Source: Zanthoxylum bungeanum | Lineage: Eukaryota; Streptophyta; Magnoliopsida; Sapindales; Rutaceae | Direction of reading: 5' to 3' | DNA length: 64,000 bases | Assembly: GCA_019454045.1 (NCBI GenBank) | Contig: SKCR01007823.1 | Span: 248,001 to 312,000, forward strand | Shown: piece by piece, positions 21,376-33,188 of the stretch | How the letters are laid out: each line of letters starts with the position of its first letter | How positions within the stretch are numbered: position 1 is the first letter of the stretch | The notes under the pieces: model-generated | Database searches by the model: none | Seen by the model: the letters and a program-made list of their open reading frames with translations, nothing else | Told to the model about the DNA's origin: nothing | Made by a program: the position numbers and the translations under genes

Positions 21376-21812
21376 GTCTATGGGAATGTAGCTTTATCGT
21401 CTAGTTTATGAAAAACCTTGTCATATGCCTGTAGAACTTGAGCATAAGGCATATTGGGCTATTAAAACATTCAATTTAAACATTGAAAATGCCAGTCATT
21501 AATGTAAACTACAATTAAATGAACTTGAAGAGTTAATAAATGATTCATATGAGAATGAAAAAATTCTTAAAGCTAAAACTAAGGCTTTTCATGATAGTCG
21601 AATTTCACGAAAAATATTTGAAATTGGTTAAAAAAATATTTCTTTTTAATTCTCGTCTTCATTTATTTCTTGGAAAATTGAAATCCAAATGGAGTGGGCC
21701 ATTTATTGTGAAACACGTTTACTCATATGGATCCGTTGACATTGAGAATCCTAAGGATGATGATGTATTTAAAGTGAATGGACAACGTCTAAAACTATTT
21801 TTTGAGTGTTAA
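21376..21812 (+). pseudogene. Athila-2 integrase C-terminus
   Basis: Plus-strand segment: LYRLVYEKPCHMPVELEHKA, then YWAIKTFNLNIENASH, a stop, CKLQLNELEELINDSYENEK and the tail LFNSRLHLFLGKLKSKWSGP with DDVFKVNGQRLK before the stop at 21812. These match the end of Athila integrases, including the GKLKSKWSGPF motif seen in Athila-1 at about 12200. The final part, 21540-21812, is open apart from one frame change near 21610. Confidence 0.85.
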
Positions 21813-22051
21813 AATTTTCAAGAATCTAAATTTTTCAAACCCAGTGCACTGTGATTGATGTATTATAAGCTGTTATTTTTTCTTTCCTTTTGTATTTGTT
21901 TAATTTCCATTTTTCTTGAGTTTTGCAGCATTTTTTTCTCTTTCTTTTTGTCAGAGTCTTGCACCCCAGTTAAATAGCGGATAACGGTACTTCGTGACTC
22001 TAAGTCGGTTTTTTCAGTTTCCTAAAATTACTGATACCTTACAATCAAGGC
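21813..22051 (+). other. Spacer before the Athila-2 env-position ORF with splice-acceptor-like tracts
   Basis: T-rich. It contains two pyrimidine tracts ending in AG: TTGAGTTTTGCAG (about 21917-21929) and TTTCTTTTTGTCAG (about 21941-21954). Such tracts would suit a spliced subgenomic mRNA for the downstream ORF, but no transcript evidence is available here. Confidence 0.35.
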
Positions 22052-22545
22052 ATGGAAGAAACTCTTGCAAAACTCCACAATCATTTTCCTTCTCTCCCCC
22101 AAAATACTCTGATGAAAATTTACAAAGCACGCACCGAAAAAATGAGGCTTCTTATGATCAATGGTATTCCAAGTGATATTCGTTGGGTAATTGAAGTAAG
22201 GATTCGATTGGCAGGTGATTCATCTGACTCTTTCATTTATTTCATTGCTTTACCAGGTGGGCTAGGTATATTGGAAGAAATATTCACAGTTGCGTCATGG
22301 GCGGACTTGAACATTCACCGAAAACCATTGGACTACTTAATATTGATCACTTTTTTGATTTTCTTTTAGTATTTCTTGAGGATGCCAAAAGACTCTGGTT
22401 CATTTCGAAGCCGGTAAAAGATATCGTCGTAACTGTAAGAAAAATTGATGAATTAATTGACCAACTCTTAGCTTATGAACTAAAAATAGACCCAACGCTT
22501 TCCAAGTTGAACCGGTCTGATAACGATCATGCAAGAAGCGTATAG
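22052..22545 (+). pseudogene. Env-position ORF fused to LOG-like C-terminal domain in Athila-2
   Basis: From the ATG at 22052, [18 protein letters not shown] and [16 protein letters not shown] match the env-position ORF of Athila-1. After GDSSDSF it passes directly into [20 protein letters not shown], the LOG signature region (family PGGxGTxxE; here the Thr is Ile). A one-base deletion near 22325 shifts the frame. The text continues as [19 protein letters not shown] and ends at 22545 after KIDPTLSKLNRSDNDHA. Compared with Athila-1 it lacks the Cys/His-rich segment and the LOG N-terminal half, apparently by internal deletion. With no GGGxxGLMG loop it cannot be a complete LOG enzyme. Confidence 0.82.
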
Positions 22546-23389
22546 TGGACTTGAATCTTAATCTGTAACTTTTTTTCTTTTAAATAGTCGTAGATTCCTA
22601 CACTAATCAGGTGATGTCTTCTAAACTCCACTCCTTCTTATTCAGACATTGAGGATAATATCTCAATTTGGTTAGGGGGAGAAGATAGTTGACTAGATAG
22701 TTTTTGTCTGTATATTTCAATGTTGGTTTTTTTAAAAAATATTTTTGTTTTTGTGTTGTTGTTTTATGTAAAAAAAAAAAGTTTTTATGTTGTTTTTACT
22801 TTATTGTAAGAAAAACAAAAACAAAAATAAAAAATGTTTTGTGTTGATTTTCTTTTATGTTTTTATTCAAAAAAAAATACACACAAACCAACAATAAATT
22901 TTGACTAACCAAATGAAATTGTTGTTCAGAGATGACGGTGTAAGGAGTTTTCACTCATGAGACACATCTCAATATTCGTAACAAGTTTTTTTTGTTCCTT
23001 TCTTTTTGAATCATTTAAATTTCTGAATTCTCCATAATATTGATTAAATTTGATCTTCATAAGCTCATTTGACAGGTATTATCAACATACACAGTAACAT
23101 ATGATCATGGTTGTAAGTGAAAATTTTATAATATTCAGTTCTCTAGTTTGTTAGAAGTAGTACCTAAAGACAGTGAAATTTATGTTTTATTCAAAAAAAT
23201 TAATCATGCTTTTACTTAGTAACTATACATCTTGCCTCAGCAAGCAGTAATTATTCGCGTAAAACGATAGAGCTTGAGTTAGTTCAAAAAAATGATAATT
23301 ATAATAATCAAGCTTTTACTAAGTAACCGGACATCTTTCCTCAATAAGTAGTGATTGTTCGCGTAAAATGGTAGAGTTTGAGTTGTTTT
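22546..23389 (+). other. 3' noncoding tail of Athila-2
   Basis: No gene. It has the phrase GACATTGAGGATAATATCTC, then the purine tract TAGGGGGAGAAGA and GTTGACTAG, like Athila-1. Homopolymer-rich stretches of T and A follow at 22730-22870. Confidence 0.7.
23190..23389. repeat. Two-copy direct repeat at the end of Athila-2
   Basis: Units 23201-23280 and about 23306-23384 share AATCATGCTTTTACTTAGTA-type starts, TATTCGCGTAAAA and GAGCTTGAGTT (second unit GAGTTTGAGTT). The spacing is about 105 bp. Repeats in the 3' tail also occur in Athila-1, with a different unit. Confidence 0.8.
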
Positions 23390-24271
23390 TGTTAGTCTCT
23401 AAGACATGCTTCCAAGATCATAAACATGATTTCAAGTGTGAAATAATCAAGTAAAGTTGCGGAAATACTTACATTGATTTAGGGAGAAATTTCAAAAATT
23501 CCTTTCTTTGGATGAAGCTCCAAGCCTTTTGTGTGTTGTTTGGTCCTTGGGTGAGTTTCCCTAACACCTCATTTGACCCTCCAAGTGCTAGCTTTGAGAA
23601 ATTTTGAAGCAAAAATTTCTTCCAAGAGAGAAGATAATTCGGCAAGCTTGGAGAGGAAGAGAGAATAGTGAGTTTCAAAAGTTGGTGTGTGTGTTAAATG
23701 AATCCAATTTATTAATGCCAACTACTTCCATCAAAGTTAGACATTTGATGTAAGTCATGGGTCCCACCTCAAGTAAATTTAAAATTTAAGTTGGCTTCTC
23801 CAACACACAACTAGACTTGGGCCCAGGTTTGTTTAATTCCGAATTAAACGAATTTGTCGTCACGTCATAATTAAATCCAATTTAATTAAATAATTATGCC
23901 TCGTAAAATTTTTACGTTAGTCGCTTTCGAATTAATTCCAAATTAATTCGTTCGCCCGAATTAAAATCCAATTTTAATTTCGTATTGAAATCCGATTTAA
24001 AATAATATATCTGATATATTATTTTAGCCCAAATAAATAAATTAAATAGAAAAATCTAATTTAACTATTAAATTTATTTTATCGATTAATTCTAAATTAA
24101 TCGCGTTCTCTCTTCTATACGAATTAATCCCAGATTAATTCTTACCGTAATTAATCCCAGATTAATTTTCTCTCCCATAATTAATCCGAGATTAATTCTA
24201 TTTGAGTCAAATGTCATTGGTGAATCTTTGGGAATCGACCCAAGAGATTCCTGGATATGTTGGCAGTAAAT
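23390..24271 (-). repeat. 3' LTR of Copia-B, part 1
   Basis: Starts TGTTAGTCTCTAAGACATGC, identical to 56351 onward. It stops within GTTGGCAGTAAAT where the LTR of Copia-C is inserted. The sequence resumes at 43232 and 45299. It contains three copies of the AATTAATCCCAGATTAATT palindrome (one variant) at about 24123-24200. Confidence 0.88.
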
Positions 24272-26220
24272 TGTTGGACAATTATGACCCATAGCATCAC
24301 TGTTTATAAAAGACATGATGTTTTTGTATAAATTAACTATGTGACAAAGGAAATTGCTCTTTTATCATTTTATAATTGGATTACTTGGATATATAAATGA
24401 TAAAGTCCATATGATTTGTACCGGATTAATAAGATATGAGACATTATTAATCCACGAAAGGTTTAATCATTAAATTTCCCTAGTCGTAGTATTATCGAGA
24501 CTGGACATCGATAATGCGGAATATGCTAGTATTACACTTGTGCGCGTTATGGAAGCTTAACGGCATAGTTCTCATATATTTAAGTATTGGAAACTTATGC
24601 AAGTGTGATAGGAGGTTCTGTTAGCCATTAGACCGGGAACAGCTTCGCTCTGGATAGACCCCTCAAAATCCCATTGGTAGTATGACTATGTGTCTATGTG
24701 AATCCAAATCAGGGTAGGTGTATATGGTCGTAACCGGAGACTTGCATCGCTAATACTTGCGAAAATCAGTATACTTTGGTTTTGGTCATCCGGAGCTTTA
24801 ACAGGTTCTGTGTACGCCTCTTCTGTGTATACTGAGAATCGTAGTGTATTGGGTGTGATGTCAAGATGGAAGTATCACTTCAGTCATATGGAGATGATGA
24901 TCACGTAGGATACAGAACTAGTACTCTTAAATACTGCAGCTATCGGGATAGTTTGACTAGGTCATGATTATTCGATTACAGAGACTAGTTGCTAGTGATC
25001 AGATATATGCTTTGTACGGGGCAGACACAATTCCAGCCCTAGGCCTAGCATGTGACATCTGATACTGGATCGTATTACGTAATACATTGTATAATACGCC
25101 TGATACAGATTATATATTCCTCGTTGAATATTTCTGGAGAATTGGGTAGGCACGGTGCTTTGCTAGAAGCCAACCATGTCTTGTAAATCGGTGAGAACGT
25201 GGTACCGGGTACGCACGTGTTCGGATAGACCGATGACCGTATTTACTGCAAACATATATAGTGATCTCTTGGGTCAATTCCCAAAGATTCACCGATGACA
25301 TTTGACTCGAATAGAATTAATCTGGGATTATTATTAGAGAAAATTAATCTGGGATTAATTACCGCAAGAAATAATCTGGGATTAATTATGAAAGAGAAAA
25401 TTAATCTGGGATTAATTGTGGTAAGAATTAATCTGGGATTAATTCATCTAGAAGACTGAACGCGATTAATTTGGAATTAATCGGCAAAGTAAATTTAATA
25501 GTTAAATTCGATTTTACTATTTAATTTATTTAATTAGGCTAAGATAAAATATCGGATATATTAATTGAAATTGGATTCCAATACGGAATTAAAATTGGAT
25601 TTTAATTCAAGCGAAAGAATTAATTTGGAATTAATTCGTAAGCGACTTTCGTAATAATTTTGCTAGGCATTATTATTTAATTAATTGGATTTAATTACGT
25701 CGCGGCGGAAAATTTATTTAATCGGATTAAACGAACCCGAGCCCAAAGTGTGTTGTAAGAGCCAACTAAATTTGGAATTTAAAGTGGTGGGACCCACTTT
25801 ACTTATATCAAATGTTTGACATTTGATGGACGTAGTTGGGCTTTAAATTAAATGAAACCATTTACTTTTCACCAACCTTGTTTTTGGAAAACAATTACTT
25901 TAACTTGGTTTTGGAAACCAAAATACAAGACAACATAAAAATCTCTCTTTCTCTGCTTCTACCATTGCCGAACACTCTTCTTCCTTGGAGGAAAATTTTG
26001 TTTCAATTTTTGGACAAAGCTAGCACTTTGGGAGTCAAAGAAAGGTGATAGGGAAACTCACCCAAGAGTTTGGAACTCAAAAAGAGGGCTTGGAGCTTCT
26101 ACATCCAACAAAAAGTTTTGAACTTCAACCGATCAATGTGAGTTTTTCCGCAACTTATCTTGTAATATTCACACATGAATCAATGTTTAGGATCATTGGC
26201 ATGTCTTAGAGACACTAACA
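24272..26220 (+). repeat. 5' LTR of Copia-C
   Basis: Runs from TGTTGGACAATTATGACCC to GAGACACTAACA, followed by a primer site. It contains five AATTAATCTGGGATTAATT-type palindromes at 25315-25444 and others to 25921. Confidence 0.92.
25315..25921. repeat. Inverted repeats with TGG spacer in the Copia-C 5' LTR
   Basis: Five palindromes of the AATTAATC-TGG-GATTAATT type lie at about 25315, 25342, 25371, 25398 and 25426, spaced 27 to 29 bp. Further perfect ones follow, for example TAAATT-TGG-AATTTA at 25767-25781 and TTGGTTT-TGG-AAACCAA at 25905-25921. The 3' LTR repeats the five-copy block at 42322-42456. Confidence 0.9.
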
Positions 26221-26221
26221 A

Positions 26222-26234
26222 TTGTATCAGAGCC
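26222..26234 (+). other. Primer binding site of Copia-C
   Basis: TTGTATCAGAGCC, one mismatch from the initiator-Met site TGGTATCAGAGCC, directly after the 5' LTR. Confidence 0.82.
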
Positions 26235-27606
26235 ACCTAAACTTGATTTTAAATTCTAGGGTTCTAAACTTTAATTTGGGGATTTTTTGCTTGGAGTGTG
26301 AAAATTTGAAATTGGTTGTTTGGTTGTGATTAGATGATGATGAATTGGATTTGTGCATCATTAGATTTGAGAAATTGATTGGATAAAAAATTTCCCCAAA
26401 ATCTATGTCATGGCTGAATACTACCCCTAGAAAGCTCATGGTGATTTTTTGAATTTTGACAATTGGATATGTTAAATGCATGAAATGAATATTGATTGTT
26501 GATTTAATTGGATTGAAATCAAAATTGAATGTTATTCTATGCAATTGCCGTGAGTTTGAGCATATTGATGGATGAGTTGATTTTGCTTCAATTTTGTGCT
26601 GGATATGAATTTGAAATTAAGCATGATTAATTGGATTAATTAGTATTTTGGAAACCTTGATTAATTGTGTTAATTACACTTTAAATTAAATTAATGTGAT
26701 ATTTGGAATATTATGTTAATATAAATTAGTCTTTAAAATTGGATTGGGCTAATTTGTTATATTTGGGCTAATGGGCTTGGTTGGGCCAAGTTTGGTTTTG
26801 GACAATTGGGTTGGATCCAATTGGGCCTAAAACCATTTCCATAAAGTCCAAATATGACTTTTGGGCCTTTTATAATTTAATTGGGCCTAAATTGATTTTT
26901 GACATAGGGTGATTCCTAATTGGGCCTTGGCATTTTGGGTTTGATCCATAATTGCCAAAGCCCATGCCTAAAGAATTAATTGAAAGCCCATTGGACTTTA
27001 ATTAAATAGTATTGGATGCTAAATGAGCATTTGAGGCCCATTTAGATTGGATTTGGAATCCAAGTCTAAAAGGCACTATTATAAGTGTAATTATTTAATT
27101 TGGAATTAAATATGAATTAGTATTGGATACAATTTAAAATTGGATTTATTGAGTATTTATTCTTAAACGAGTTGGACTCGCGCAAATCAAATCGTTGTAT
27201 GAACATTGGATGGTCATTAATCAAAGATTAATTAATTGGATTAGATTGATTGACAGCATGTTTTGTGTGAATACTTGGATGTATTCATATTAATAATGTA
27301 TATCGGATGGATATTAAATGGGTGGGGGCAATTTTGGAAATTATTGTAAGTATGATACTTATTTATTAAATTGGACCTGCGTGTCCAGCCTTTCACCTCC
27401 TTATCTCTTTGTATTTCTCTTCCCACCAATTCCCTTCAATGCAAATAAGGTTTCTCTAATGTATTATGTAATTGGGTAGAAGTATGTAAAGTGCTAGTGG
27501 GAGAGAGGAAATTGAGAGATTTGTTCTAGGAACAAATTATTATATATCCATCCGCATATCATTATTATTTTAATCGCGCCTTATTATGCTTTTAGAATGC
27601 ATGTTT
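26235..27606 (+). other. Leader of Copia-C, first part
   Basis: No gene. It contains at least 11 TGGGCC/TGGGCT words (either strand) at about 26745-27050. It also has perfect TGG-spaced palindromes, for example TTGGATT-TGG-AATCCAA at 27047-27063 and ATTTAATT-TGG-AATTAAAT at 27093-27111. It ends at the target site tgttt of Copia-D. Confidence 0.75.
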
Positions 27607-29642
27607 TGTTGGGTTTCTAGTTAGTCCCAAGATCGATTTCAAGCAAGAAACATGTGCGAATACAACAATGAAGAATGGCAGAATCATATTTACATTGATC
27701 GGTTATGCGATGCGAGGAACGACAAAACTTTTTCTCTCTTCCTTGAGCTCTCGGCAATGGACTGTTTTGTCCTCCTCCAATTTTCGGTCACCACCTCCAT
27801 GGATGCTCCAAGCTCCAAGATTTGCAAATGGTGATTCCATGCTCACAAGTTGGTTTCCCTATCACCTTGGATGACCCTTTATGTGCTAGCAATGGAAAGA
27901 TTTGCCATAAATCTTCCTTATTTCTTCCTCTTATACACGGTTTCGAGAAGAAAAAAGAGAGAGGAAAATGTTGGCCATTGGCCGAATTTTGGGAGAGAGA
28001 AGAGTGAAGTGTGTTGGTTTGGTTTTCTAAAAACCTAATACCAAAAATCTATTTCCAAAAATTTGTAAATGGCTTTCCAAAAGTCAATTAAATTTTTGGA
28101 GCCAAAAAGCAATTAATGCTTTCCAACTACCACCATCAATCACAAGTGACAAGTTGTCACATCACTCAAAGTGACTAGACATCACATCAATTGATTGACT
28201 AGTGATTTGACGCTTGAAGTGACTTGTGGGCCGCACTTGAATTCGAAATGCGAGTGCGCCCGCAAATACTCCCGGGCTCGGGTTCACTAATTCTGAATTA
28301 ACGAATTTTCCGTTGCGATGTAATTAAATCAAATTTAATTAAATAATTGTGCCTAGCAAAATTACTATTCACGTCGCTAACGAATTAATTCTAAATTAAC
28401 TCGTTCGCCCGAATTAAAATCTAATTTTAATTCCGCGTCGAAATCCAATTTCGTATAATATATCGAATAAATTATTTTATCGATTAATTCCAAATTAATC
28501 GTTCTCTCTCTTTAATTAATATTTTATCCCAAATAAAATATCTCCGTAATTAATCCCAGATTAATTTTCTCTCACTTATAATTAATCAAAGATTAATAAA
28601 GTGCAAGTCATACGTCATCGGTGACTCTTCGGGAAGCGACCCATGAGATCCCCGGATATGTTGGCAGTAAATCTGGTCGTCGGACTATCCGAACACGTAC
28701 GTACCTAGTACTACGTTTTTACCGATTTACAAGACATGGTTGGCTTATAGCAAAGCACCGTGCCTACCCAATTCTCCAAAAATACTCTTACTGGAATATG
28801 CGATCTAAATCAGGAGTAGTATATGTAGTATTGAGTATTACGATCCAGTATCGGATGTCACATGCAAGGTCTCGGGCTGGAATTGTGTATGCCCCGTACA
28901 AAGCACATATCAGATTTCTGGTAACTAGTCTCTATAATCGGATAATCATGACCTAGTCATATTATCCCGATGACTGCAGTACAAAAGAGCACCAGTTCCG
29001 TATCCTACGTGATCATCATCTCCACTATGACTGGAGTGATACTTCCATCTCGACATCACACCCAATACACTACGATTCTCAATATACCCAGAAGAGGCAT
29101 ACATAGAACCTGTTAAAGCCCTAGATGACCAAAACCAAAGTATATTGATTGTCGCAAGTATTAGCGGTGCAAGTCTCAGGTTAAGACCAAATACACCTAC
29201 CCTGATTCGGACTTCCATAGACACATAGTCATACTACCAATGGAATTCCGAGGGGTCTATCCAAAGCGAAGCTGTTTCCATACCATCGGTAAACACAACC
29301 TCCTATTACAATTGCATTAGTATCCTATACCCAAATATATGAGAACTATGTTGTTATGCTCTCACAATGTGCACAAGTGTAATACTAGTCTTTTACGCAA
29401 TATCGATGTACAATCTCGATAATACTCTGACTATGGATATTTAATGATTAAACCTTTATGGATTGATACTGTCTCATATCATCTCAATCCGGAACTAATC
29501 ATATGGACCTTTTATCATTTATACATCTTGGTAATCTAATTACAAATGATAAAAGGGCAATTTCCTTTGTCACATAGTTAATTTGTACAACAACACCATG
29601 ATCTGTACAAATATTGATGCTATGGGTCATAATTGTCCAATA
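27607..29642 (-). repeat. 3' LTR of Copia-D
   Basis: Starts TGTTGGGTTTCTAGTTAG on the plus strand. The terminal CA has become TA at 29641-29642. It contains the palindrome array at about 28290-28590. The ORFs at 27652-28038 and 28621-29224 are LTR sequence, not genes. Confidence 0.94.
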
Positions 29643-29655
29643 ATCTCCCACTTGG
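29643..29655 (-). other. Polypurine tract of Copia-D
   Basis: Minus strand CCAAGTGGGAGAT, directly before the 3' LTR. Confidence 0.8.
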
Positions 29656-29666
29656 CCTATAGCCAA

Positions 29667-32539
29667 TCACTCAAGTGTCCTACACCCGAACTATGTACAG
29701 TTCGCTCAAACTTCTGCTGAGAAAATGCTTTCGGCAGCAGATTTACATGGTTATCACCTGATGTGATTTATTCGACCATCACATCGCCACGATGTATGAT
29801 CCGAACGAATCAGATGAATATTTCAAGTATATATCTGGATCGTTGATGAGACCATTAATTCTTTAGCCTGTGCTGAAGCCTAGCTCAGCTGCTAACATAA
29901 CCACTGTTAATCTGATTAGGATTATTATCGATCCAAAAGGCTTCTATTGCTGCCTCAGCTGCAGCAATAATCCTCTTTTGTTGTTTATTCGGTAACAGTA
30001 TCTTGCTTGGAAGATTTCAGCTCACTGTTCCGTTATTTAAACTTTATAGTACCGTTATTGCGACTTATAGTCGTTATTATCGGTTTGGAAACTTGCAGCA
30101 GTGAACCCTGTCACTTCAAGTTCTCCTTCTCCATAGTCTAAGACAGCATCCTTAGATCATCTAAGATACTTAAGGATGTTCTTAACATCAATCCAGTGAC
30201 TATCACTTGGATTGGCCTAATTGTGACTCCATATGCTCAAAGCATATGAGACACCAGATCGCGTACATTTTTCAATGTACGAGTTCTCGAATAGTGTCAA
30301 CAACTTTTAGATCTATCCCAGTAGATCTTTATTCCTAGAATAAAGGTTGTCTCTCCCAAGAATTCTACGGAGAATTTTCATGAAAGCCAAGTTTCACCGA
30401 TTGTATTATGGGAATATCATTTCCAAGAAATGATATATCATCATTATTTAGGACAATCATTGTCAGTGCGCTCCCACTAACCTCCTTATATACACAAGAA
30501 TCATTATTGTTTTGAATTAAATCATATACCATTATGATTACATCAAAACAAAAATTCCAAGAACACAATGCTTGCTTCAATCCATACATGGATCGAATTA
30601 ACTTGCAAACCTTGTTTTCTTGTTTTGGTAGGAAAAAACCGTTAGGATATTGTAAACATCCTCCAAAAGGTTTCCGTTAAGGAAAACAGTTTTGGCATTC
30701 AGCTGCCATATTTCATGAATGAAACATGCAGCATTAGCAAGCATTATCCAAATGGATTTAACAATGGCAACAGGTAAAAGGTTTGGTCGTAATCGACACA
30801 ATGTTGATAACAATACCTTTTCGCTACAAGCCCAGCTTAGTACGTTGGTATGTTACCTTCCATGTATGTCTTCCTTGAAGACTTATATAGTACCAATAGG
30901 CACAATGCCTTCTGGTACATCAACTAGTGTCCAAACGTGGTTGTTATACATGGAATCCATTTCGGACTTCATGGCACTTTGCCATAATAGGGAGTCGATA
31001 CCTTGTATCACTTCCTCATACGTAGTCAGTTCGTGTTCCTCAATAAGATTGACATCTTCATGAGGTGAGATCAGAAACCCATACCCCAAGTTGTTTTCTG
31101 ACTCTCTCCGACTTACGTGGTTCTTGTGTATTCGAAGATCATTGGTATAGTTTCATCCCTGATGAACTATTTATGTTCCATTAAGGAATCGATGTCTGGA
31201 ATAGTATTACTCTGATTTTCATCGAGTTTTACTTTCCTCACACTTACCACTGCATATAGGTATTCCTCTAAGGAAAACTGCATGGCGAGCAACAATTACA
31301 TTGTTCTCATGTGAGTTGTATAAGTACTATACTTTGTTTTCCCTAGGATACCCCACAACTTAGGCACTTATCCGATTTGGGTTCTAGTTTGGTATCATCC
31401 AAACATATGTCTAGCATTCCCAAATCTTCAGGAATGAGAAAACCCAGTTTCTTTCCTGTTCATATCTAATATGAAGTCTGTCATACAGATTTTTATGGAA
31501 CCTTATTCAAAATAAGTTTTTCACTGTTTAAAGCTTATCCCTTGAAGGAAATGTTAGCTCAGAGCGACTCATGATTAACCTTATCATGTCCAACAAAATT
31601 CGGTTTCTCGTTCACACACCGTCAATTCACGTGTTCCGGGAGGAGTCCTCATTGAAAGAATACTATACTCTTTCAAGTATTTGAGAAACTTATTGCTTAA
31701 GTATTTTCATCATGGTCCAATCATGGTGTTTAATACTTTAGCCGATCTGTTTGTCTACTTCGTGTCGAAACTCTTTGAATTAATCAAAAGTTTCTGATTC
31801 GTGTTTCAAAAGAAACACATAACCATAACGCGATGCCACATCCGTAAAGGTCACGAAACATTCATATCTACCTCTAGCCTAGCTAGATATGGGCCCACTC
31901 ACGTCACTATGAACGAGGTCTAACAGATCGGTGGCACTTGCACTTTTACCAAGTAAAAGGTGTTTTAAGCACTTTGCCTAGTAAACTAGATTCGTAGACA
32001 TTATTTGAATGATATCAAATCTGTCCTAGTACCCACTCTTCGAAAGTGTGGATATACGAGTCATTTTAATTGTGTCCCAGACAACAATGCCACATCTAAG
32101 TCTCATCTGATTTATACAGTTTGAGCTATTTGTTTGTCTTGTTATACATATGAGATTTATTTATATTCAAAATATAAATACTGTTATTCACATCTAATGT
32201 GTTTATCTCAATATCATCTTTATAAAATAAAACACTTTAGTGTTCTAGAATATAAAGGTATACCCGCAATGGGTTAAACCCTGATATAGAGATAATGTTC
32301 CTAGTCAAACTAGTTACATTGTAACAGTTTCCTAATTTAACTACACACCCGAAGGGTAGTTCCTAAACTTAGGTTTCTACGGTTAAAACAGCGACTATCG
32401 TCCCATTTCCGATTTGTAGATAAATCTCAACTGAAGACAGTATCCTGCTAATCAGCAGATTCTGCACACCAGTACATATTTATGTACCACATCCAGTATC
32501 TAAAATCCAATTTTAATACTAGTAGTGAACATGTTTATG
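29667..32539 (-). pseudogene. Copia-D pol, heavily degraded
   Basis: Minus-strand remnants of integrase (about 32100-31500), RT (about 31089-30365) and RNase H (about 30240-29670). RT phrases include SPHEDVNLIEEHELTTYEE, IWQLNAKTVFLNGNLLEDVY and SGSALTMIVLNNDDISFLGN. The active site YVDD has become NNDD (30437-30448). After RT a deletion junction at about 30268-30272 joins the region before VLKRF to the region after MYAMI. Almost every block is in a different frame with many stops. No functional product is possible. Confidence 0.85.
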
Positions 32540-33188
32540 ACAAACATATTTGAAGCCGGAGGCTTGCCCCGTCTTCTTTTCATTCAAGTCTGCCTTGTCC
32601 ATACGGCAGTCACGCTTCAGTGAAACCGTTTGCCACAATTTAGGCAGACATCTTGGGATATGTCCTTTGTCTTCCCAGAAGATTATAATGATTTTGCCTT
32701 TGCCCCTTTTCCACACCTCAGAAGCCTTTGGCCAAGCCTTGGCCTTCTGGGATGTCGAAGTAAGATGCGCCTTACGCTTCTTGCCCTATTGCAAACTCTG
32801 GCTTTGTCTCCTTGAGTATAGCCATTAACTCTCCAAGAGTTTTCTATTGCAATTAGTTCTTCTAAGATCTAAGGATAGATCTATGAAGATCCTTCAATTT
32901 CAATATCATACTATAAGGATCTAATCCTTAGTTCTGACTAAGAAATTAAGGAGTCTTTGCGGCAAGCATAATGGATTAAGCACTAAATTATCATCACATG
33001 AATCTTCCAAAGATCATGCTCTACTATTTGCTCAACTCCGGGCTTAGGCCCAAGAGGTTGTTCTATCAAATAAAATAATTTCTCAGTTTTCAGGACTATC
33101 ATGAAGATTTATTCCCAATTTGAAAATTATAGTCGTTTAAAACATTTTTCTGCCAGGATTATGTTTTAAATACTAATCTTTCAATCAT
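32540..33188 (-). pseudogene. Copia-D gag with internal deletion
   Basis: The minus-strand start ATG is at 33188, directly after the AGTTGGACT-type hairpins. A deletion junction near 32840-32848 joins the ELQ region straight to LGELMAML, removing about 190 bp of the gag core found in Copia-C (38707-38896). The zinc knuckle is recognisable as CLNCGKRFH but then breaks. Copia-E carries the same junction. Confidence 0.78.

Larger units (their letters stand above)
21376..23389 (+). mobile_element. Athila-2, 3' part of a second Athila-type element
   Basis: Plus-strand remnant. It has the integrase C-terminus, an env-position ORF fused to a LOG-like domain, a purine tract (about 22672-22683) and a noncoding tail with a direct repeat. 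It is related to the same parts of Athila-1, in opposite orientation. The 5' end is missing, and the tail is cut at 23389 by the 3' LTR of Copia-B. Confidence 0.82.

Noticed and set aside
25315..25444. Regular short repeats with even spacing that recall a CRISPR array
   Set aside because: The units are palindromes in a plant LTR, the intervals are themselves similar AT-rich sequence and only about 8-10 bp, and the block repeats in both LTRs of one element.
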